Under the pieces are notes generated by a model, which searched no databases, had not been told where the DNA came from, and saw only the letters and a program-made list of their open reading frames with translations. Positions 9,006-17,472 of a DNA stretch of 46,624 bases are shown one piece after another (position 1 is the first letter of the stretch; every line of letters begins with the position of its first letter). Source of the stretch: Comamonadaceae bacterium (lineage in GTDB: Bacteria; Pseudomonadota; Gammaproteobacteria; Burkholderiales; Burkholderiaceae_C); contig CANFWV010000022.1 of assembly GCA_947450695.1 (NCBI GenBank), positions 1 to 46,624 on the forward strand, read 5' to 3'. The position numbers and the translations under genes are program-made.

Positions 9006-9953
9006 ATGCAAAACTCATCCCCGCCACCGCCCGTAAGGAAAACTGTGACCGACTTGGTCATCATCAGCCTGGCCGTTGTGCTGTGCTTCGTGCTGTCCTC
9101 ACAACTTGATTTATCCGAACTCATGGCGATGTTTTTTAAACGCCATGAAGCTTGGCAACTTGACGAATGGCTGCTGAGTTTTTTTGTTTTTTCAATCGGG
9201 CTCTGTTGGTTCGCCTTCAGACGCAACGCAGAAACCAATACCGCCTTGCGCGAGCGTATTGAAGCCGAGCAAAAAGTAGCTGAACTGCTACGCCAAAACC
9301 GCGATTTGTCACAGGCGCTGATTCGGGTTCAAGAGGACGAGCGCCGCGCTCTGGCCCGTGACCTCCATGACGAATTCGGCCAAAACTGTACCGCCATTCG
9401 CACCGACGCCAATTACATCTTCCACGCTCGTGCCGACGATTCTGCCGGCGTACTGGCCAGCGCGAAGCGCATCGACCACGCGGCGCAAACGCTGCACGCA
9501 CTCTGCCGCGACATGCTGGGCCGCCTGCGACCGCCCGTGTTGGACAGCCTCGGTTTGCATGCTGCAGTCCAAGAGCTTTGCGAAACATGGGAAGAGCAAA
9601 CCGGTGTGGCCTGCTTTTTTTTCCCAGAAGAGTTTTCGGTCCCGGTTGGCGACGACGTCGCCGTGACCTGCTACCGACTGATTCAAGAAGCCCTGACCAA
9701 CGTGACACGCCACGCAGACGCCCACAAAGTACGGATAGATTTGTCTGCCACGTCTGACCACCGCGCGGTCAAACTCCACATCGAGGATGACGGCTGCGGT
9801 ATGGCAGAGCCCGAGGGTTCTGCGCTTGGCTTGGGTATTGTGGGCATGCGCGAAAGAGTTGCCGCGCTGCATGGCGAGATCAAGTTGAAGCACGCACCAG
9901 GCAGCGGTTTGAGCATTGAAGTCATACTGCCGCTGACAAAGGCCAAGGCATGA
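9006..9953 (+). CDS. NarL-type sensor histidine kinase (HisKA_3)
   Basis: A 315-residue membrane histidine kinase. Two transmembrane helices (about residues 16-34 and 54-72, flanking DLSELMAMFFKRHEAWQLDE) leave almost no periplasmic sensing domain. A short coiled coil leads to the HisKA_3 dimerisation region with phospho-acceptor His121 in ARDLHDEFGQ. The ATPase part shows the N-box QEALTNVTRHADA, G1 DDGCGM and G2 LGLGIVGMRERV. The stop overlaps the start of the response-regulator gene by four bases (9950-9953), so this is a cognate pair. Kinases of this class control PQQ alcohol dehydrogenases in pseudomonads (Exa/Erb/Ped systems). Placement next to the dehydrogenase genes suggests the same here, which is inference. 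Confidence 0.9.
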   Translation: MQNSSPPPPVRKTVTDLVIISLAVVLCFVLSSQLDLSELMAMFFKRHEAWQLDEWLLSFFVFSIGLCWFAFRRNAETNTALRERIEAEQKVAELLRQNRDLSQALIRVQEDERRALARDLHDEFGQNCTAIRTDANYIFHARADDSAGVLASAKRIDHAAQTLHALCRDMLGRLRPPVLDSLGLHAAVQELCETWEEQTGVACFFFPEEFSVPVGDDVAVTCYRLIQEALTNVTRHADAHKVRIDLSATSDHRAVKLHIEDDGCGMAEPEGSALGLGIVGMRERVAALHGEIKLKHAPGSGLSIEVILPLTKAKA

Positions 9954-10588
9954 TTCGCGTCCTGCTTGTCGACGATCATCCGGTGGTTCGCTCGGGTTAT
10001 CAGCGTCTGCTGGAACAAGCTGGTGACATCACAGTCGTGGCAGAGGCCGGTGACGCGGCAACCGCCTACGAAACATTTGTTCGCCTGAGCCCTGATGTGT
10101 GCGTCACAGATTTGTCCCTTCCCGGCGTGGGAGGCATGGAGCTGATGCGAAAGATCTTGCAGCACAATGTCCACAGCAAGGTGCTGATCTGCAGCATGCA
10201 TGACACCGCCCCCATGGCCAGACGCGCGCTCGAGGCAGGCGCCCAAGGTTTTGTCAGTAAAAACGCATCTCCGGATAGCTTGGTAGCGGCCGTCAGGGCG
10301 ACGCACGACAGCATGCGCTACTTGAGCCCGAACTTTTCACCTTCATTGATCAGCCACCAACCCGATGCAGAGGCCGCTCGACTGGCCAGCTTGACCTCGC
10401 GCGAATTTGAAATTTTCAGGTTGCTGGCGACGGGCATTTCGCCCACGGAATGCGCCCGCTTGCTGTCATTGAGCGCCAAAACCATCGCTAACAACCAGAC
10501 CCTGATCAAAGAAAAATTGGCCGTCACGACCTCCGCTGCACTTGTCCATCTGGCGCTGCGCAACGGCGTCATTTCGTCACACGATTAG
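9950..10588 (+). CDS. NarL/FixJ-family response regulator (receiver + LuxR HTH)
   Basis: A 212-residue two-domain response regulator. The receiver has the acidic pair DDH at residues 8-10, phospho-acceptor Asp54 in CVTDLSLPG, and the conserved Lys in GFVSKNAS. The C-terminal LuxR-type helix-turn-helix runs from LTSREFEIFRLLATG to NNQTLIKEKL; it is slightly degenerate, with SAKTIANNQTLIKEKL where VKTHVSNILRKL-like residues are usual. It is translationally coupled to the kinase. A hairpin and T9 directly follow the stop, so the two-gene operon ends there. Likely targets are the Mo aldehyde oxidoreductase and PQQ dehydrogenase genes that follow 240 bp downstream, by position only. Confidence 0.9.
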   Translation: MIRVLLVDDHPVVRSGYQRLLEQAGDITVVAEAGDAATAYETFVRLSPDVCVTDLSLPGVGGMELMRKILQHNVHSKVLICSMHDTAPMARRALEAGAQGFVSKNASPDSLVAAVRATHDSMRYLSPNFSPSLISHQPDAEAARLASLTSREFEIFRLLATGISPTECARLLSLSAKTIANNQTLIKEKLAVTTSAALVHLALRNGVISSHD

Positions 10589-10589
10589 G

Positions 10590-10610
10590 CGCTGTCCAGC
10601 GTTTTTTTTT
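10590..10610 (+). terminator. Rho-independent terminator after the two-component operon
   Basis: Two bases after the response-regulator stop, CGCTG and CAGCG form a five-base-pair GC-rich stem around a two-base loop (10590-10601), followed by nine T residues (10602-10610). Short, but hairpin and T-run are in textbook order. Confidence 0.7.
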
Positions 10611-10829
10611 AGCCGCATGCCGGCCGAAATATCAACCCTCAAGCAAGGGTATTTACCAACCTTGGTGAAGTCAAAACGTCCATAAGATATTGAACAATAC
10701 TATTTGGTAGATAAGCATTCTGAATATTATTAAGTTAGTCAATGATCAGTAGTTCGCCTATGAATCTCATCTCAACACAGACTTTCATCCAGAGACGTTC
10801 GTCCATCAACCACCAGGAATTCAAGAAAC
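10611..10829 (+). promoter_or_regulatory. AT-rich regulatory gap upstream of the aldehyde oxidoreductase/PQQ-dehydrogenase genes
   Basis: This 219-bp stretch has no gene and is clearly more AT-rich than its surroundings (10681-10745). It contains the dyad ACCAACCTTGGT (10655-10666), a candidate operator half-site pair, and a TATTAT hexamer (10725-10730) that could be a -10 element. No convincing -35 was found, so I do not assign a specific promoter. An AGGA (10817-10820) lies somewhat far from the downstream ATG at 10830. It is the only sizeable gap before the oxidoreductase genes, so their control region should be here. Confidence 0.35.
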
Positions 10830-11297
10830 ATGATCAAGCTTGACATCAATGGGCGCACGCTCAACACGGATGCATCACCCGATATGCCGCTGTTGTGGCT
10901 GTTGCGTGACGAAATGGGTTTGGTCGGTACTAAATATGGTTGCGGCGCTGGTCTTTGCGGATCCTGCACCGTTCACATCGGTGATGATGCCGTGCGCTCT
11001 TGCGTGACGCCTATTTCAGCCGTTGTCGGCAAAAAAGTGACGACGCTAGAACACCTCGAAAATGACAAGCTCGGCGCGCAAGTGCAAGCCGCCTGGGTCG
11101 CGGCCAACGTACCGCAATGCGGTTACTGCCAAGGTGGCCAAGTCATGTCGGCTGTGGCCCTGCTCAAGGCCAAGCCGAATCCAACGGATGACGATATTGA
11201 CCAAGCCATGAGCGGCAACATCTGCCGCTGCGGCACCTACACCCGCATTCGCGCAGCCATCAAAACTGTCGCGACACAACGGGGAGCAAAAGCATGA
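10830..11297 (+). CDS. (2Fe-2S)-binding small subunit of molybdenum aldehyde/isoquinoline oxidoreductase (IorA-like)
   Basis: A 155-residue electron-transfer subunit with two [2Fe-2S] clusters. The plant-ferredoxin-type cluster uses Cys38, Cys43, Cys46 and Cys58 ([10 protein letters not shown] then C). The helical C-terminal domain holds the second cluster with Cys97, Cys100, Cys132 and Cys134 (QCGYCQGG and ICRCGTY). Length and motifs match the small subunit of xanthine-oxidase-family enzymes. It overlaps the start of the large-subunit gene by four bases (11294-11297). No signal peptide: in this family the small subunit is exported with the Tat-signal-bearing large subunit. Probable role is passing electrons from the Mo site to a periplasmic cytochrome c. 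The substrate is inferred to be aldehydes made by the PQQ dehydrogenase. Confidence 0.9.
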   Translation: MIKLDINGRTLNTDASPDMPLLWLLRDEMGLVGTKYGCGAGLCGSCTVHIGDDAVRSCVTPISAVVGKKVTTLEHLENDKLGAQVQAAWVAANVPQCGYCQGGQVMSAVALLKAKPNPTDDDIDQAMSGNICRCGTYTRIRAAIKTVATQRGAKA

Positions 11298-13636
11298 AAA
11301 CAATCGCCCAACTCCCCGAGGACAGTGCCACTGACGCATTGCTGATTGCATCAACGACCTCACGTCGTAGCTGGCTCAAAACCATGAGCTCTGGTAGTTT
11401 TCTGCTAGCCGTCAGCCATGTCGGCGAAGTCTTTGCGCAAACCGCCACACCGCCTGCCCCTGTCAAGTACGCTGGTGACCGGATGCCCGGTGGCGTTGTC
11501 GACAACCCCCTCGTTTTCGTCTCGATCGGCGCCGATGGCTTGGTCTCCGTGGTCTGCCACCGCTCCGAAATGGGCCAAGGCGTGCGTACCAGCATCCCCA
11601 TGATCGTGGCCGACGAACTTGAAGCCGACCTGAAGCGCGTGCGTGTGGTTCAAGCACCAGGTGACCACGCCACCTACGGCAACCAAAACACCGACGGCTC
11701 GCGCAGCATTCGACATTCTGGCGAGGCACTGCGCCGTGTCGGTGCGGCTGCTCGCGCCATGCTTGAAGCGGCGGCGGCTGCCAAGTGGAATGTGCTGGCC
11801 AGTGAAGTTCAGGCTCAAAACCACCAACTGGTGCACTTGCCCACTGGCCGCAAAATGGGCTTCGGTGAAGTCGCCTTGGCCGCAGCCAAGCTGCCAGTGC
11901 CTGAGAGCCGCAGCGTCAAGCTGAAATTGCCGTCAGAGTTCCGCTACATCGGCAAGGCCAACATCAGGCTCATCGACGGTTCCGACATCGTGCGCGGCCG
12001 TGCCAAGTTTGGTATTGACACGCGTCTGGACGGCATGGTCTACGCCGTGGTGGCTCGTCCCCCGGTGATGGGAGGCAAGGTCAAAAGCTACGACGCCTCC
12101 AAAACGCTACAAGTTCCTGGCGTCATCAAGGTGGTGGAAATCAAGAGCACGCCTTTGCCTGCCGCGCACAATCCGCTGGGCGGCATTGCGGTAGTGGCCA
12201 AGAACACTTGGGCGGCTATCAAGGGCCGTGAAGCCCTGACCATCGAGTGGGACGATGGTGTTCATGCCAGCTACGACTCCGTCGAGTACCGCAAGGAGCT
12301 TGAAGCGTCAGTGAAAAAGACGGGCAGCAAGGCGGTTCGCAACAACGGTGACACCATGGCTGCTTTGGCGCAAGGCACCAAGCGCGTTGAGGCCGAGTAC
12401 TACCTGCCACATATTGCCCATGCACCGATGGAACCACCCGTGGCTACCGCGCGCATCGTGAACGGCGTTTGCGAAGTCTGGGCGCCCGTCCAAAATCCGC
12501 AATTGGCACGGGATGTGGTGGCCGCCAAACTTGGGCTGAAACCAGAACAAGTCAAGCTCAACGTCACCCTGCTGGGCGGTGGCTTTGGTCGCAAGTCCAA
12601 AAACGACTTTGTGGCAGAAGCTGCACTGATCGCCAAAGAAATGGGCAGCACTCCAGTCAAGGTGCAGTGGACGCGTGAAGATGACTTGCGCCACGCTTAC
12701 TACCACGCTGTCACGGTTCAGCGCATGGAGAGCACGCTGGACGCCAAGGGCAACCCGGTAGCGTGGTTGCATCGCTCAGTGGGTCCGTCGATTGGCTCAA
12801 CCTTCGCGCTCAACGTCAAATCATTGAACGTGAATGAGATGAGCCTAGGCGCTCTCCATCTGCCTTATCAGATCCCCAACATCCGGATTGAAACGCCGGA
12901 AATAGAAGCCCACACACGCATTGGATGGTTCCGTTCTGTCTACAACATTCCGCACGCCTTTGCCATTCAGTGCTTTGTCGCTGAACTGGCTGCTGCAGCC
13001 GGTCGTGACCCGAAAGAATACTTGGTTGACCTGATTGGACCTGCGCGTCGCCTCAACCCCTACGCGTTGTCCGACACCAACAACATGGGTGAAGATCCAG
13101 AGCGCTATCCAGTCGATACCGGCCGCATGCGCGGTGTCGTTGAACTGGCTGCAGCAGGTGCCAAGTGGGGCCGCAAACTACCGAAGGGTCGGGGCTTGGG
13201 TATCGCTGTGGCCTACTCTTTCATGAGTTATGCCGCAGCCGCGATTGAAGTTGAAGTCGATGCCAAAGGCGGCATCAAGATCATCGGTGTTGACATGGCG
13301 ATCGACTGTGGGCCTCAGGTCAATCCGGAACGCATCCGTTCACAGGTCGAAGGCGCCGCCATCATGGGCCTAGGACTGGCCATGCACGGCGAGATCAGCT
13401 TCAAGAATGGCCGCGTTGTCGAAAGCAACTTCCATGATCACCAGATGCTGCGTCAGAACGAAGCACCTCGCGCCATTCGCGTCCATCTCGCACCCTCAGA
13501 CCACAGCGTGGCCGCAGGCGGCGTGGGTGAACCCGGATTGCCAGCTGTAGCACCGGCCTTGTGCAATGCGATTTTTGCAGCGACCGGCAAGCGCATTCGT
13601 CAGCTGCCGATCCGTCAGCAACTCAGTTCCACTTAA
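11294..13636 (+). CDS. Molybdopterin-binding large subunit of aldehyde/isoquinoline oxidoreductase (IorB-like), Tat-exported
   Basis: A 780-residue xanthine-oxidase-family Mo subunit. A twin-arginine signal lies near residues 24-47 ([19 protein letters not shown]), so the enzyme is periplasmic. Mo-cofactor loops are visible: [25 protein letters not shown], the YRSV-type [15 protein letters not shown] segment and GGVGEPGLP with the catalytic glutamate at residue 746. The length suits the IorB/AldH type, which lacks the FAD subunit. Enzymes of this type oxidise aldehydes or N-heterocycles and donate to a c-type cytochrome. Forty-two bases after its stop begins the PQQ alcohol dehydrogenase, which suggests a two-step alcohol to acid oxidation. 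The Mo-cofactor genes moaA, mobA and moeA are in the same window. Exact substrate unknown. Confidence 0.88.
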   Translation: MKTIAQLPEDSATDALLIASTTSRRSWLKTMSSGSFLLAVSHVGEVFAQTATPPAPVKYAGDRMPGGVVDNPLVFVSIGADGLVSVVCHRSEMGQGVRTSIPMIVADELEADLKRVRVVQAPGDHATYGNQNTDGSRSIRHSGEALRRVGAAARAMLEAAAAAKWNVLASEVQAQNHQLVHLPTGRKMGFGEVALAAAKLPVPESRSVKLKLPSEFRYIGKANIRLIDGSDIVRGRAKFGIDTRLDGMVYAVVARPPVMGGKVKSYDASKTLQVPGVIKVVEIKSTPLPAAHNPLGGIAVVAKNTWAAIKGREALTIEWDDGVHASYDSVEYRKELEASVKKTGSKAVRNNGDTMAALAQGTKRVEAEYYLPHIAHAPMEPPVATARIVNGVCEVWAPVQNPQLARDVVAAKLGLKPEQVKLNVTLLGGGFGRKSKNDFVAEAALIAKEMGSTPVKVQWTREDDLRHAYYHAVTVQRMESTLDAKGNPVAWLHRSVGPSIGSTFALNVKSLNVNEMSLGALHLPYQIPNIRIETPEIEAHTRIGWFRSVYNIPHAFAIQCFVAELAAAAGRDPKEYLVDLIGPARRLNPYALSDTNNMGEDPERYPVDTGRMRGVVELAAAGAKWGRKLPKGRGLGIAVAYSFMSYAAAAIEVEVDAKGGIKIIGVDMAIDCGPQVNPERIRSQVEGAAIMGLGLAMHGEISFKNGRVVESNFHDHQMLRQNEAPRAIRVHLAPSDHSVAAGGVGEPGLPAVAPALCNAIFAATGKRIRQLPIRQQLSST

Positions 13637-13678
13637 TGTCCGTTTGAATTATTTCCACAACAACAGGAGACCTCTCGC

Positions 13679-15361
13679 ATGAAACAACTGAAAATAAAAA
13701 CCTTGGCCTTGAGCCTCGCCTTGCTAGCGGGTTTCGCCGCTCAGGCGCAATCAACAGACGACCTAAAAAAGGACGGCGCCAACACAGACAACGTGCTGAC
13801 CTACGGCATGGGCTACGGTCAGCAGCGCTTTTCCAAACTCACCAAAATCAACAAGACCAACGTCAAGAAACTGGCGCCTGTCTGGACTTTGTCAACGGAA
13901 AATGATTTCGGCGAACAAGCACAACCCGTCGTTTTAGACGGTGTCATGTACGTCAGTGATGCCAAGTGGACGATCGCCATCAACGCCGTGACCGGCAAGC
14001 AAATCTGGCGCACGGCCGTGGACTTCGACCCTGATACCCCGCGCATTGTGTGCTGCGGCGTGTCAAGCCGGGGCGTCGCCCTCTACAACGGCATGGTGCT
14101 GCGCGGAACACTCGATGCCCACGTCGTGGCGCTTGACCAAAAAACCGGCAAAGAAATCTGGAAAACCAAAGTCATTGAATGGAAAGACGGCTACTCCATC
14201 ACCGGCGCACCTGTGGTTGCCAATGGCGTTCTGATCACCGGCGTGTCCGGTGCAGAGTTCGGCATTCGCGGCTTTATCGCTGGCTACGATGCAGCCACCG
14301 GCAAAGCCCTGTGGCGTCGTTACACCACCGCAGCACCTGGTGAAAAAGGTGGCGACACTTGGAAAGTTGAAGACGCTTACAAAAATGGTGGCGGCAGCAC
14401 TTGGATAACCGGCTCCTACGATCCTGAACTGGACCTCGTTTACTGGGGCACCGGCAACACCGGCCCATGGAACCCGAAATACCGCGGTGGTGACAGCCTT
14501 TACACCGCATCTGTGATCGCTGTTCGTCCGTCCACCGGCGAGTTGGTGTGGCACTACCAGTTCACACCGAACGACCTGTATGACTACGACGCAGTCTCCG
14601 AGTTGATTTTGGGTGATGTCAAAGTCGACGGCAAAATGCGCAAGACCGTGATGCAACTGAACCGCAACGGCTTCTCCTATGTACTCGACCGTGCGGATGG
14701 CAAACTGCTCTCTGCCAAACCTTATGGTCGCGTCAACTGGGCCAGCCACATAGACATGGCCACAGGCCGACCAGTAGAGACGGAAGTCGCCGCCAAAATG
14801 CGTGCAGGTGAGAACGTCAAGCTCTGGCCGAATATCGTCGGCACTAAAAATTGGTACCACGCTGCCTTCAACCCAAAAACCGGTCTCTTGTACTCCAATA
14901 CAAACAACTGGGCTTCCACCATGCAGATGGCGGATCTTGAGCTGCCGTATAAGCCTGGCACACGCTGGGTCGGCATGAAGGACATCAAGATGGAATTTGA
15001 GCCTAATGAGCCACGCGGTTATATGAGCGCCATCGATCCGGTGACCGGCAAAGCCAAATGGCAAGTGCCTTTGAATGACACCGCCAACTGGGCATCGATG
15101 TTGGCCACAGACAGCGGGTTGTTGTTCACTGGTCGACACAGCGGTGAGTTCATTGCACTGGACGCTGACACCGGCAAACAACTCTGGCAATACCAGACCA
15201 GCTCCGGCATCAACGCCAGCCCCATCACTTGGACCCACAAGGGCAAGCAATACGTCACCGTGTTGTCTGGGATTGCTGGTATCGGTCTGCGCTTTGGTGG
15301 ACCTGATATCAAGAACGTCCCCAAAGGTGGTTCTGTCTGGACATTTGCGGTCCCTCAGTAA
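13679..15361 (+). CDS. PQQ-dependent alcohol dehydrogenase, predicted lanthanide type
   Basis: A 560-residue periplasmic quinoprotein with a signal peptide (to ...AGFAAQAQ) and an eight-bladed propeller with tryptophan-docking repeats (TGKQIWRTAVD, TGELVWHYQF, TGKQLWQYQT). The adjacent-cysteine disulfide is Cys125-Cys126 in RIVCCGVSSRG. Metal and catalytic residues read as Glu193, Asn260 and the catalytic Asp302 in NDLYDYDAVSE. Residue 304, two after the catalytic Asp, is a second Asp, the extra ligand found in lanthanide enzymes (XoxF, PedH) and replaced in calcium enzymes. No haem domain, so it is a type I enzyme needing an external cytochrome c, encoded 82 bp downstream. AGGAG (13665-13669) precedes ATG 13679. 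A perfect-palindrome terminator follows. Substrate range unknown. Confidence 0.9.
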   Translation: MKQLKIKTLALSLALLAGFAAQAQSTDDLKKDGANTDNVLTYGMGYGQQRFSKLTKINKTNVKKLAPVWTLSTENDFGEQAQPVVLDGVMYVSDAKWTIAINAVTGKQIWRTAVDFDPDTPRIVCCGVSSRGVALYNGMVLRGTLDAHVVALDQKTGKEIWKTKVIEWKDGYSITGAPVVANGVLITGVSGAEFGIRGFIAGYDAATGKALWRRYTTAAPGEKGGDTWKVEDAYKNGGGSTWITGSYDPELDLVYWGTGNTGPWNPKYRGGDSLYTASVIAVRPSTGELVWHYQFTPNDLYDYDAVSELILGDVKVDGKMRKTVMQLNRNGFSYVLDRADGKLLSAKPYGRVNWASHIDMATGRPVETEVAAKMRAGENVKLWPNIVGTKNWYHAAFNPKTGLLYSNTNNWASTMQMADLELPYKPGTRWVGMKDIKMEFEPNEPRGYMSAIDPVTGKAKWQVPLNDTANWASMLATDSGLLFTGRHSGEFIALDADTGKQLWQYQTSSGINASPITWTHKGKQYVTVLSGIAGIGLRFGGPDIKNVPKGGSVWTFAVPQ

Positions 15362-15388
15362 TCGGGCGTAAACGGCTTTAGCCCTCCT

Positions 15389-15426
15389 ACAGCCGGAGCG
15401 AAAATTTTCGCTCCGGCTGTTTTTTT
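15389..15426 (+). terminator. Strong Rho-independent terminator after the PQQ dehydrogenase
   Basis: A perfect 32-base palindrome (15389-15420: arm ACAGCCGGAGCGAAAA and its exact complement) runs straight into seven T residues (15420-15426). Because the palindrome is perfect and the loop is A/T-rich, it could work in both directions. It separates the abundant dehydrogenase transcript from the cytochrome c and binding-protein genes, whose expression must come from readthrough or a promoter of their own. Confidence 0.92.
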
Positions 15427-15443
15427 ATACGGATTCAAGCAAC

Positions 15444-15791
15444 GTGAAACTCATTAAATTTATTACCATGCGCATGCTCATTTCCATCGGCATCAGCGCC
15501 TTTATTTCCACGACAGCCCTCGCACAAGACGAAGTTCAAACATTCACGCCGGTGCAAATTGCAGCGGGAGCCAAACTCTTCTCGGACAACTGCGCGGTTT
15601 GCCACGGCCCCAAGATGGTCGAGCCGGGTGCGGGCTTCTTCGACCTGCGGACCTTCCCACCCAAGCAACGTCCTCGCTTCATCAACTCGGTCAGCAATGG
15701 CAAAAACAGCATGCCCCCGTGGAAAAGCGTTTTATCGCAAGACCAAATTGGCAACCTGTTTGCGTATGTGATCGCCGGCGAGCCGAAATAA
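15444..15791 (+). CDS. Mono-haem c-type cytochrome, probable electron acceptor of the PQQ dehydrogenase
   Basis: A small exported cytochrome c, 115 residues if the GTG at 15444 is used, or 107 from the ATG at 15468, which fits a signal peptide just as well (MRMLISIGISAFISTTALAQ). The haem motif is CAVCH (Cys50, Cys53, His54 from the GTG), and the likely axial methionine is Met90 in GKNSMPPWK. It lies just downstream of the quinoprotein dehydrogenase terminator and just before a binding-protein gene. This is the position of xoxG/mxaG cytochromes in methanol dehydrogenase clusters. Role: taking electrons from PQQ dehydrogenase, and perhaps the Mo enzyme, to the terminal oxidase. Class is certain, partner inferred. 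Confidence 0.85.
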   Translation: MKLIKFITMRMLISIGISAFISTTALAQDEVQTFTPVQIAAGAKLFSDNCAVCHGPKMVEPGAGFFDLRTFPPKQRPRFINSVSNGKNSMPPWKSVLSQDQIGNLFAYVIAGEPK

Positions 15792-15800
15792 GGAATGAGC

Positions 15801-16601
15801 ATGTTCAAATTCGCGTCAAAGCTGACTGTCGTCACCCCAACAATGGGCCGAGTTGCGGGTTGGCTGACGCTGTCTTTTTTCTGTCTGGCGCCTGCGTTTG
15901 CGGGACCCGGCGAGCTCACTGTTTTGAGTCTGATGCCTTTGAAAGCCGCGGTCAGCGATGCGTTGGCCAAGTTTGAAAAGGACAGCGGGCTACCCGTCTC
16001 AGTGCATTTCGTCAATCGCTCTCAGCTCAAATCCGCTCTTCATGGCTCAGAACACCCTGATGTGGTGATGGCCTCCGAAGAAGTCATCAGCGAATTAGAA
16101 AAAGCTGGCCAGACTCAAAAAGACGTCCGCTCTGCGCTTGGCAGAACTGGCTTAGGGGTGGTCACGCCGCAAGCAGCACCAGCGACGGATGTCTCCAGCC
16201 CAGAGTCCTTCAAACAAGCCATCCTCAAGTCCAAGTCTCTGATTTATGCGGACCCTAGCGAAAACGCAGGAGGCCAGCAGGTCAAGACGCTGTTTGATCG
16301 GCTGGAGTTGAGCGCTGCAGTCAAAGCCAAAACGCAATTGGGTACAGGCAACAACCCGGTCGCACCAGTGGGTTTTGGTGATGTCGCTATGGGTGTGTAC
16401 TCAATCAACGAAATATTGGCGGCCAAAGGTGCCAAATTGGCAGGTCCCCTGCCCGTTTCGCTGCAAGTTTGGATTCAATATGATGCCGCCATGGTGGCCG
16501 GTGCACCCAACCAAAGTGAAGCTAAACGGCTAATGACTTACTTGGTCGGTGCCCAGGCCAAACAGAGCTTTGCAAGTAAAGGTTTTGAAGCGATTCCATG
16601 A
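15801..16601 (+). CDS. ModA-like periplasmic solute-binding protein next to the quinoprotein genes
   Basis: A 266-residue type-2 periplasmic binding protein with a signal peptide (to ...APAFAGPGE). The start is ATG 15801, because AAGGA at 15790-15794 sits six bases before it; the ATG at 15795 directly abuts that sequence. Segments such as LTVLSLMPLKAAVSDALAKF, DVVMASEEVISEL, YADPSENAGGQQVKTLFDRL and QYDAAMVAGAPN resemble the molybdate/sulfate-binding superfamily. The oxyanion ligands of true ModA cannot be confirmed, and no modBC genes are adjacent. In xox and mxa clusters the gene after the cytochrome is a binding-protein-fold helper (XoxJ/MxaJ), so a dehydrogenase-assembly role is an alternative to transport. 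It converges with the GntR gene (32 bp between the stops). Confidence 0.75.
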   Translation: MFKFASKLTVVTPTMGRVAGWLTLSFFCLAPAFAGPGELTVLSLMPLKAAVSDALAKFEKDSGLPVSVHFVNRSQLKSALHGSEHPDVVMASEEVISELEKAGQTQKDVRSALGRTGLGVVTPQAAPATDVSSPESFKQAILKSKSLIYADPSENAGGQQVKTLFDRLELSAAVKAKTQLGTGNNPVAPVGFGDVAMGVYSINEILAAKGAKLAGPLPVSLQVWIQYDAAMVAGAPNQSEAKRLMTYLVGAQAKQSFASKGFEAIP

Positions 16602-16633
16602 CGGCAGATTCAAGGACGGGGCTTTTTGACAAC

Positions 16634-17338
16634 TCAAGCGATCCAATCGGGGAAACGCTTTTTCATGTCCTTGACGAAAGAAAGTGTGCCAGCAAGGTGC
16701 CGCCGCAATATGGCTTCAGCCGACGTTGCATCTTTCATCTGAAGCGCCTCAACCATGTCCCGGTGATCTTGCAATATCGCCTGCGCCTTGCCTTTGGCTG
16801 GCAGGTTTAAATGGCGCAAGCGGTCAACATGACCGCTTCGCTTGCGAACCAAACTCCACAAGGAGCTGACTTGCGCGGCATCGTACATGTCTTTGTGAAA
16901 GGCTTGATCAGCCGACGCCAAACGTTGAACATCGAGTGGATTTAAAGCCGCAGCTTGCACACCAAGTTGGAACGTCAAACGTTGAATCAGGGCGCTGTGT
17001 TCAGGCGGCGGCAATGCACACACAGTCTTGAGAATTTCGACTTCAATAGCACGCCTCAAAAAATGGGCTTCTAGTGCGGCCGCCAGATCAATCCGGCTCA
17101 CCACAGTCGCATGCTGCGGAAAAATATCGACCAATTGCTCTTCACCCAATCGAATCAAAGCATCGCGAATCGGCGTCTGACTGATGCCGAAGTGCTCGGC
17201 CAGCTCGGCTCGCTGCAGCACCGTTCCGGGTTCAAGCTGAACGGAAATGATGGCCTCGCGCAGTGCTTCAAATACCTGAGGCGCTGACTGCCGGGTCCTG
17301 TCCAGTTTCAGCAATGGTAATTTTTCCAAGCCATTCAT
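16634..17338 (-). CDS. GntR-family transcriptional regulator, FCD (FadR-like) type
   Basis: A 234-residue regulator on the minus strand. The N-terminal winged helix is clear (QVFEALREAIISVQLEPGTV, LAEHFGISQTPIRDALIRLG, LVDIFPQHATVVSRID). The helical FCD effector domain follows, with the metal/acid-binding histidine pattern FHKDMYDAA ... HVDRLR ... DHRDMVEAL ... ILRRHL. ATG 17338 is chosen because AGGG lies about six bases before it. A longer reading frame to 17398 would run through the palindromic operator. FCD regulators usually repress nearby catabolic genes and release DNA on binding an organic acid. It diverges from the Bug/LDH2/IlvD/RraA operon, its likely target. Confidence 0.88.
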   Translation of the reverse strand: MNGLEKLPLLKLDRTRQSAPQVFEALREAIISVQLEPGTVLQRAELAEHFGISQTPIRDALIRLGEEQLVDIFPQHATVVSRIDLAAALEAHFLRRAIEVEILKTVCALPPPEHSALIQRLTFQLGVQAAALNPLDVQRLASADQAFHKDMYDAAQVSSLWSLVRKRSGHVDRLRHLNLPAKGKAQAILQDHRDMVEALQMKDATSAEAILRRHLAGTLSFVKDMKKRFPDWIA

Positions 17339-17394
17339 ATGTCCCTGAAGCCCCTCATTGGTGTGTAAATAATTTTCAAAATCATAGCATTGAC

Positions 17395-17412
17395 GCACTA
17401 ATATATTAGTGC
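17395..17412. promoter_or_regulatory. 18-bp perfect palindrome, candidate GntR operator
   Basis: GCACTAATATATTAGTGC is an uninterrupted 18-bp palindrome in the divergent gap between the GntR gene (start 17338) and the first Bug gene (start 17473). Its centre is 65 bp from the regulator start and 70 bp from the Bug start. Dimeric GntR regulators bind such short palindromes; autoregulation plus control of the catabolic operon is the simple reading. Confidence 0.65.
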
Positions 17413-17472
17413 TTTAATTCAAACTCCGACTTGAAATTCAGCGCCAAAAAGGCAGTCACAGAGGAGCCAAAC

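Noticed and set aside
14063..15250. 395-codon open frame on the minus strand opposite the PQQ dehydrogenase
   Set aside because: It is an antisense shadow caused by codon bias of the real gene; the translation shows no domain and the plus-strand gene is unmistakable.
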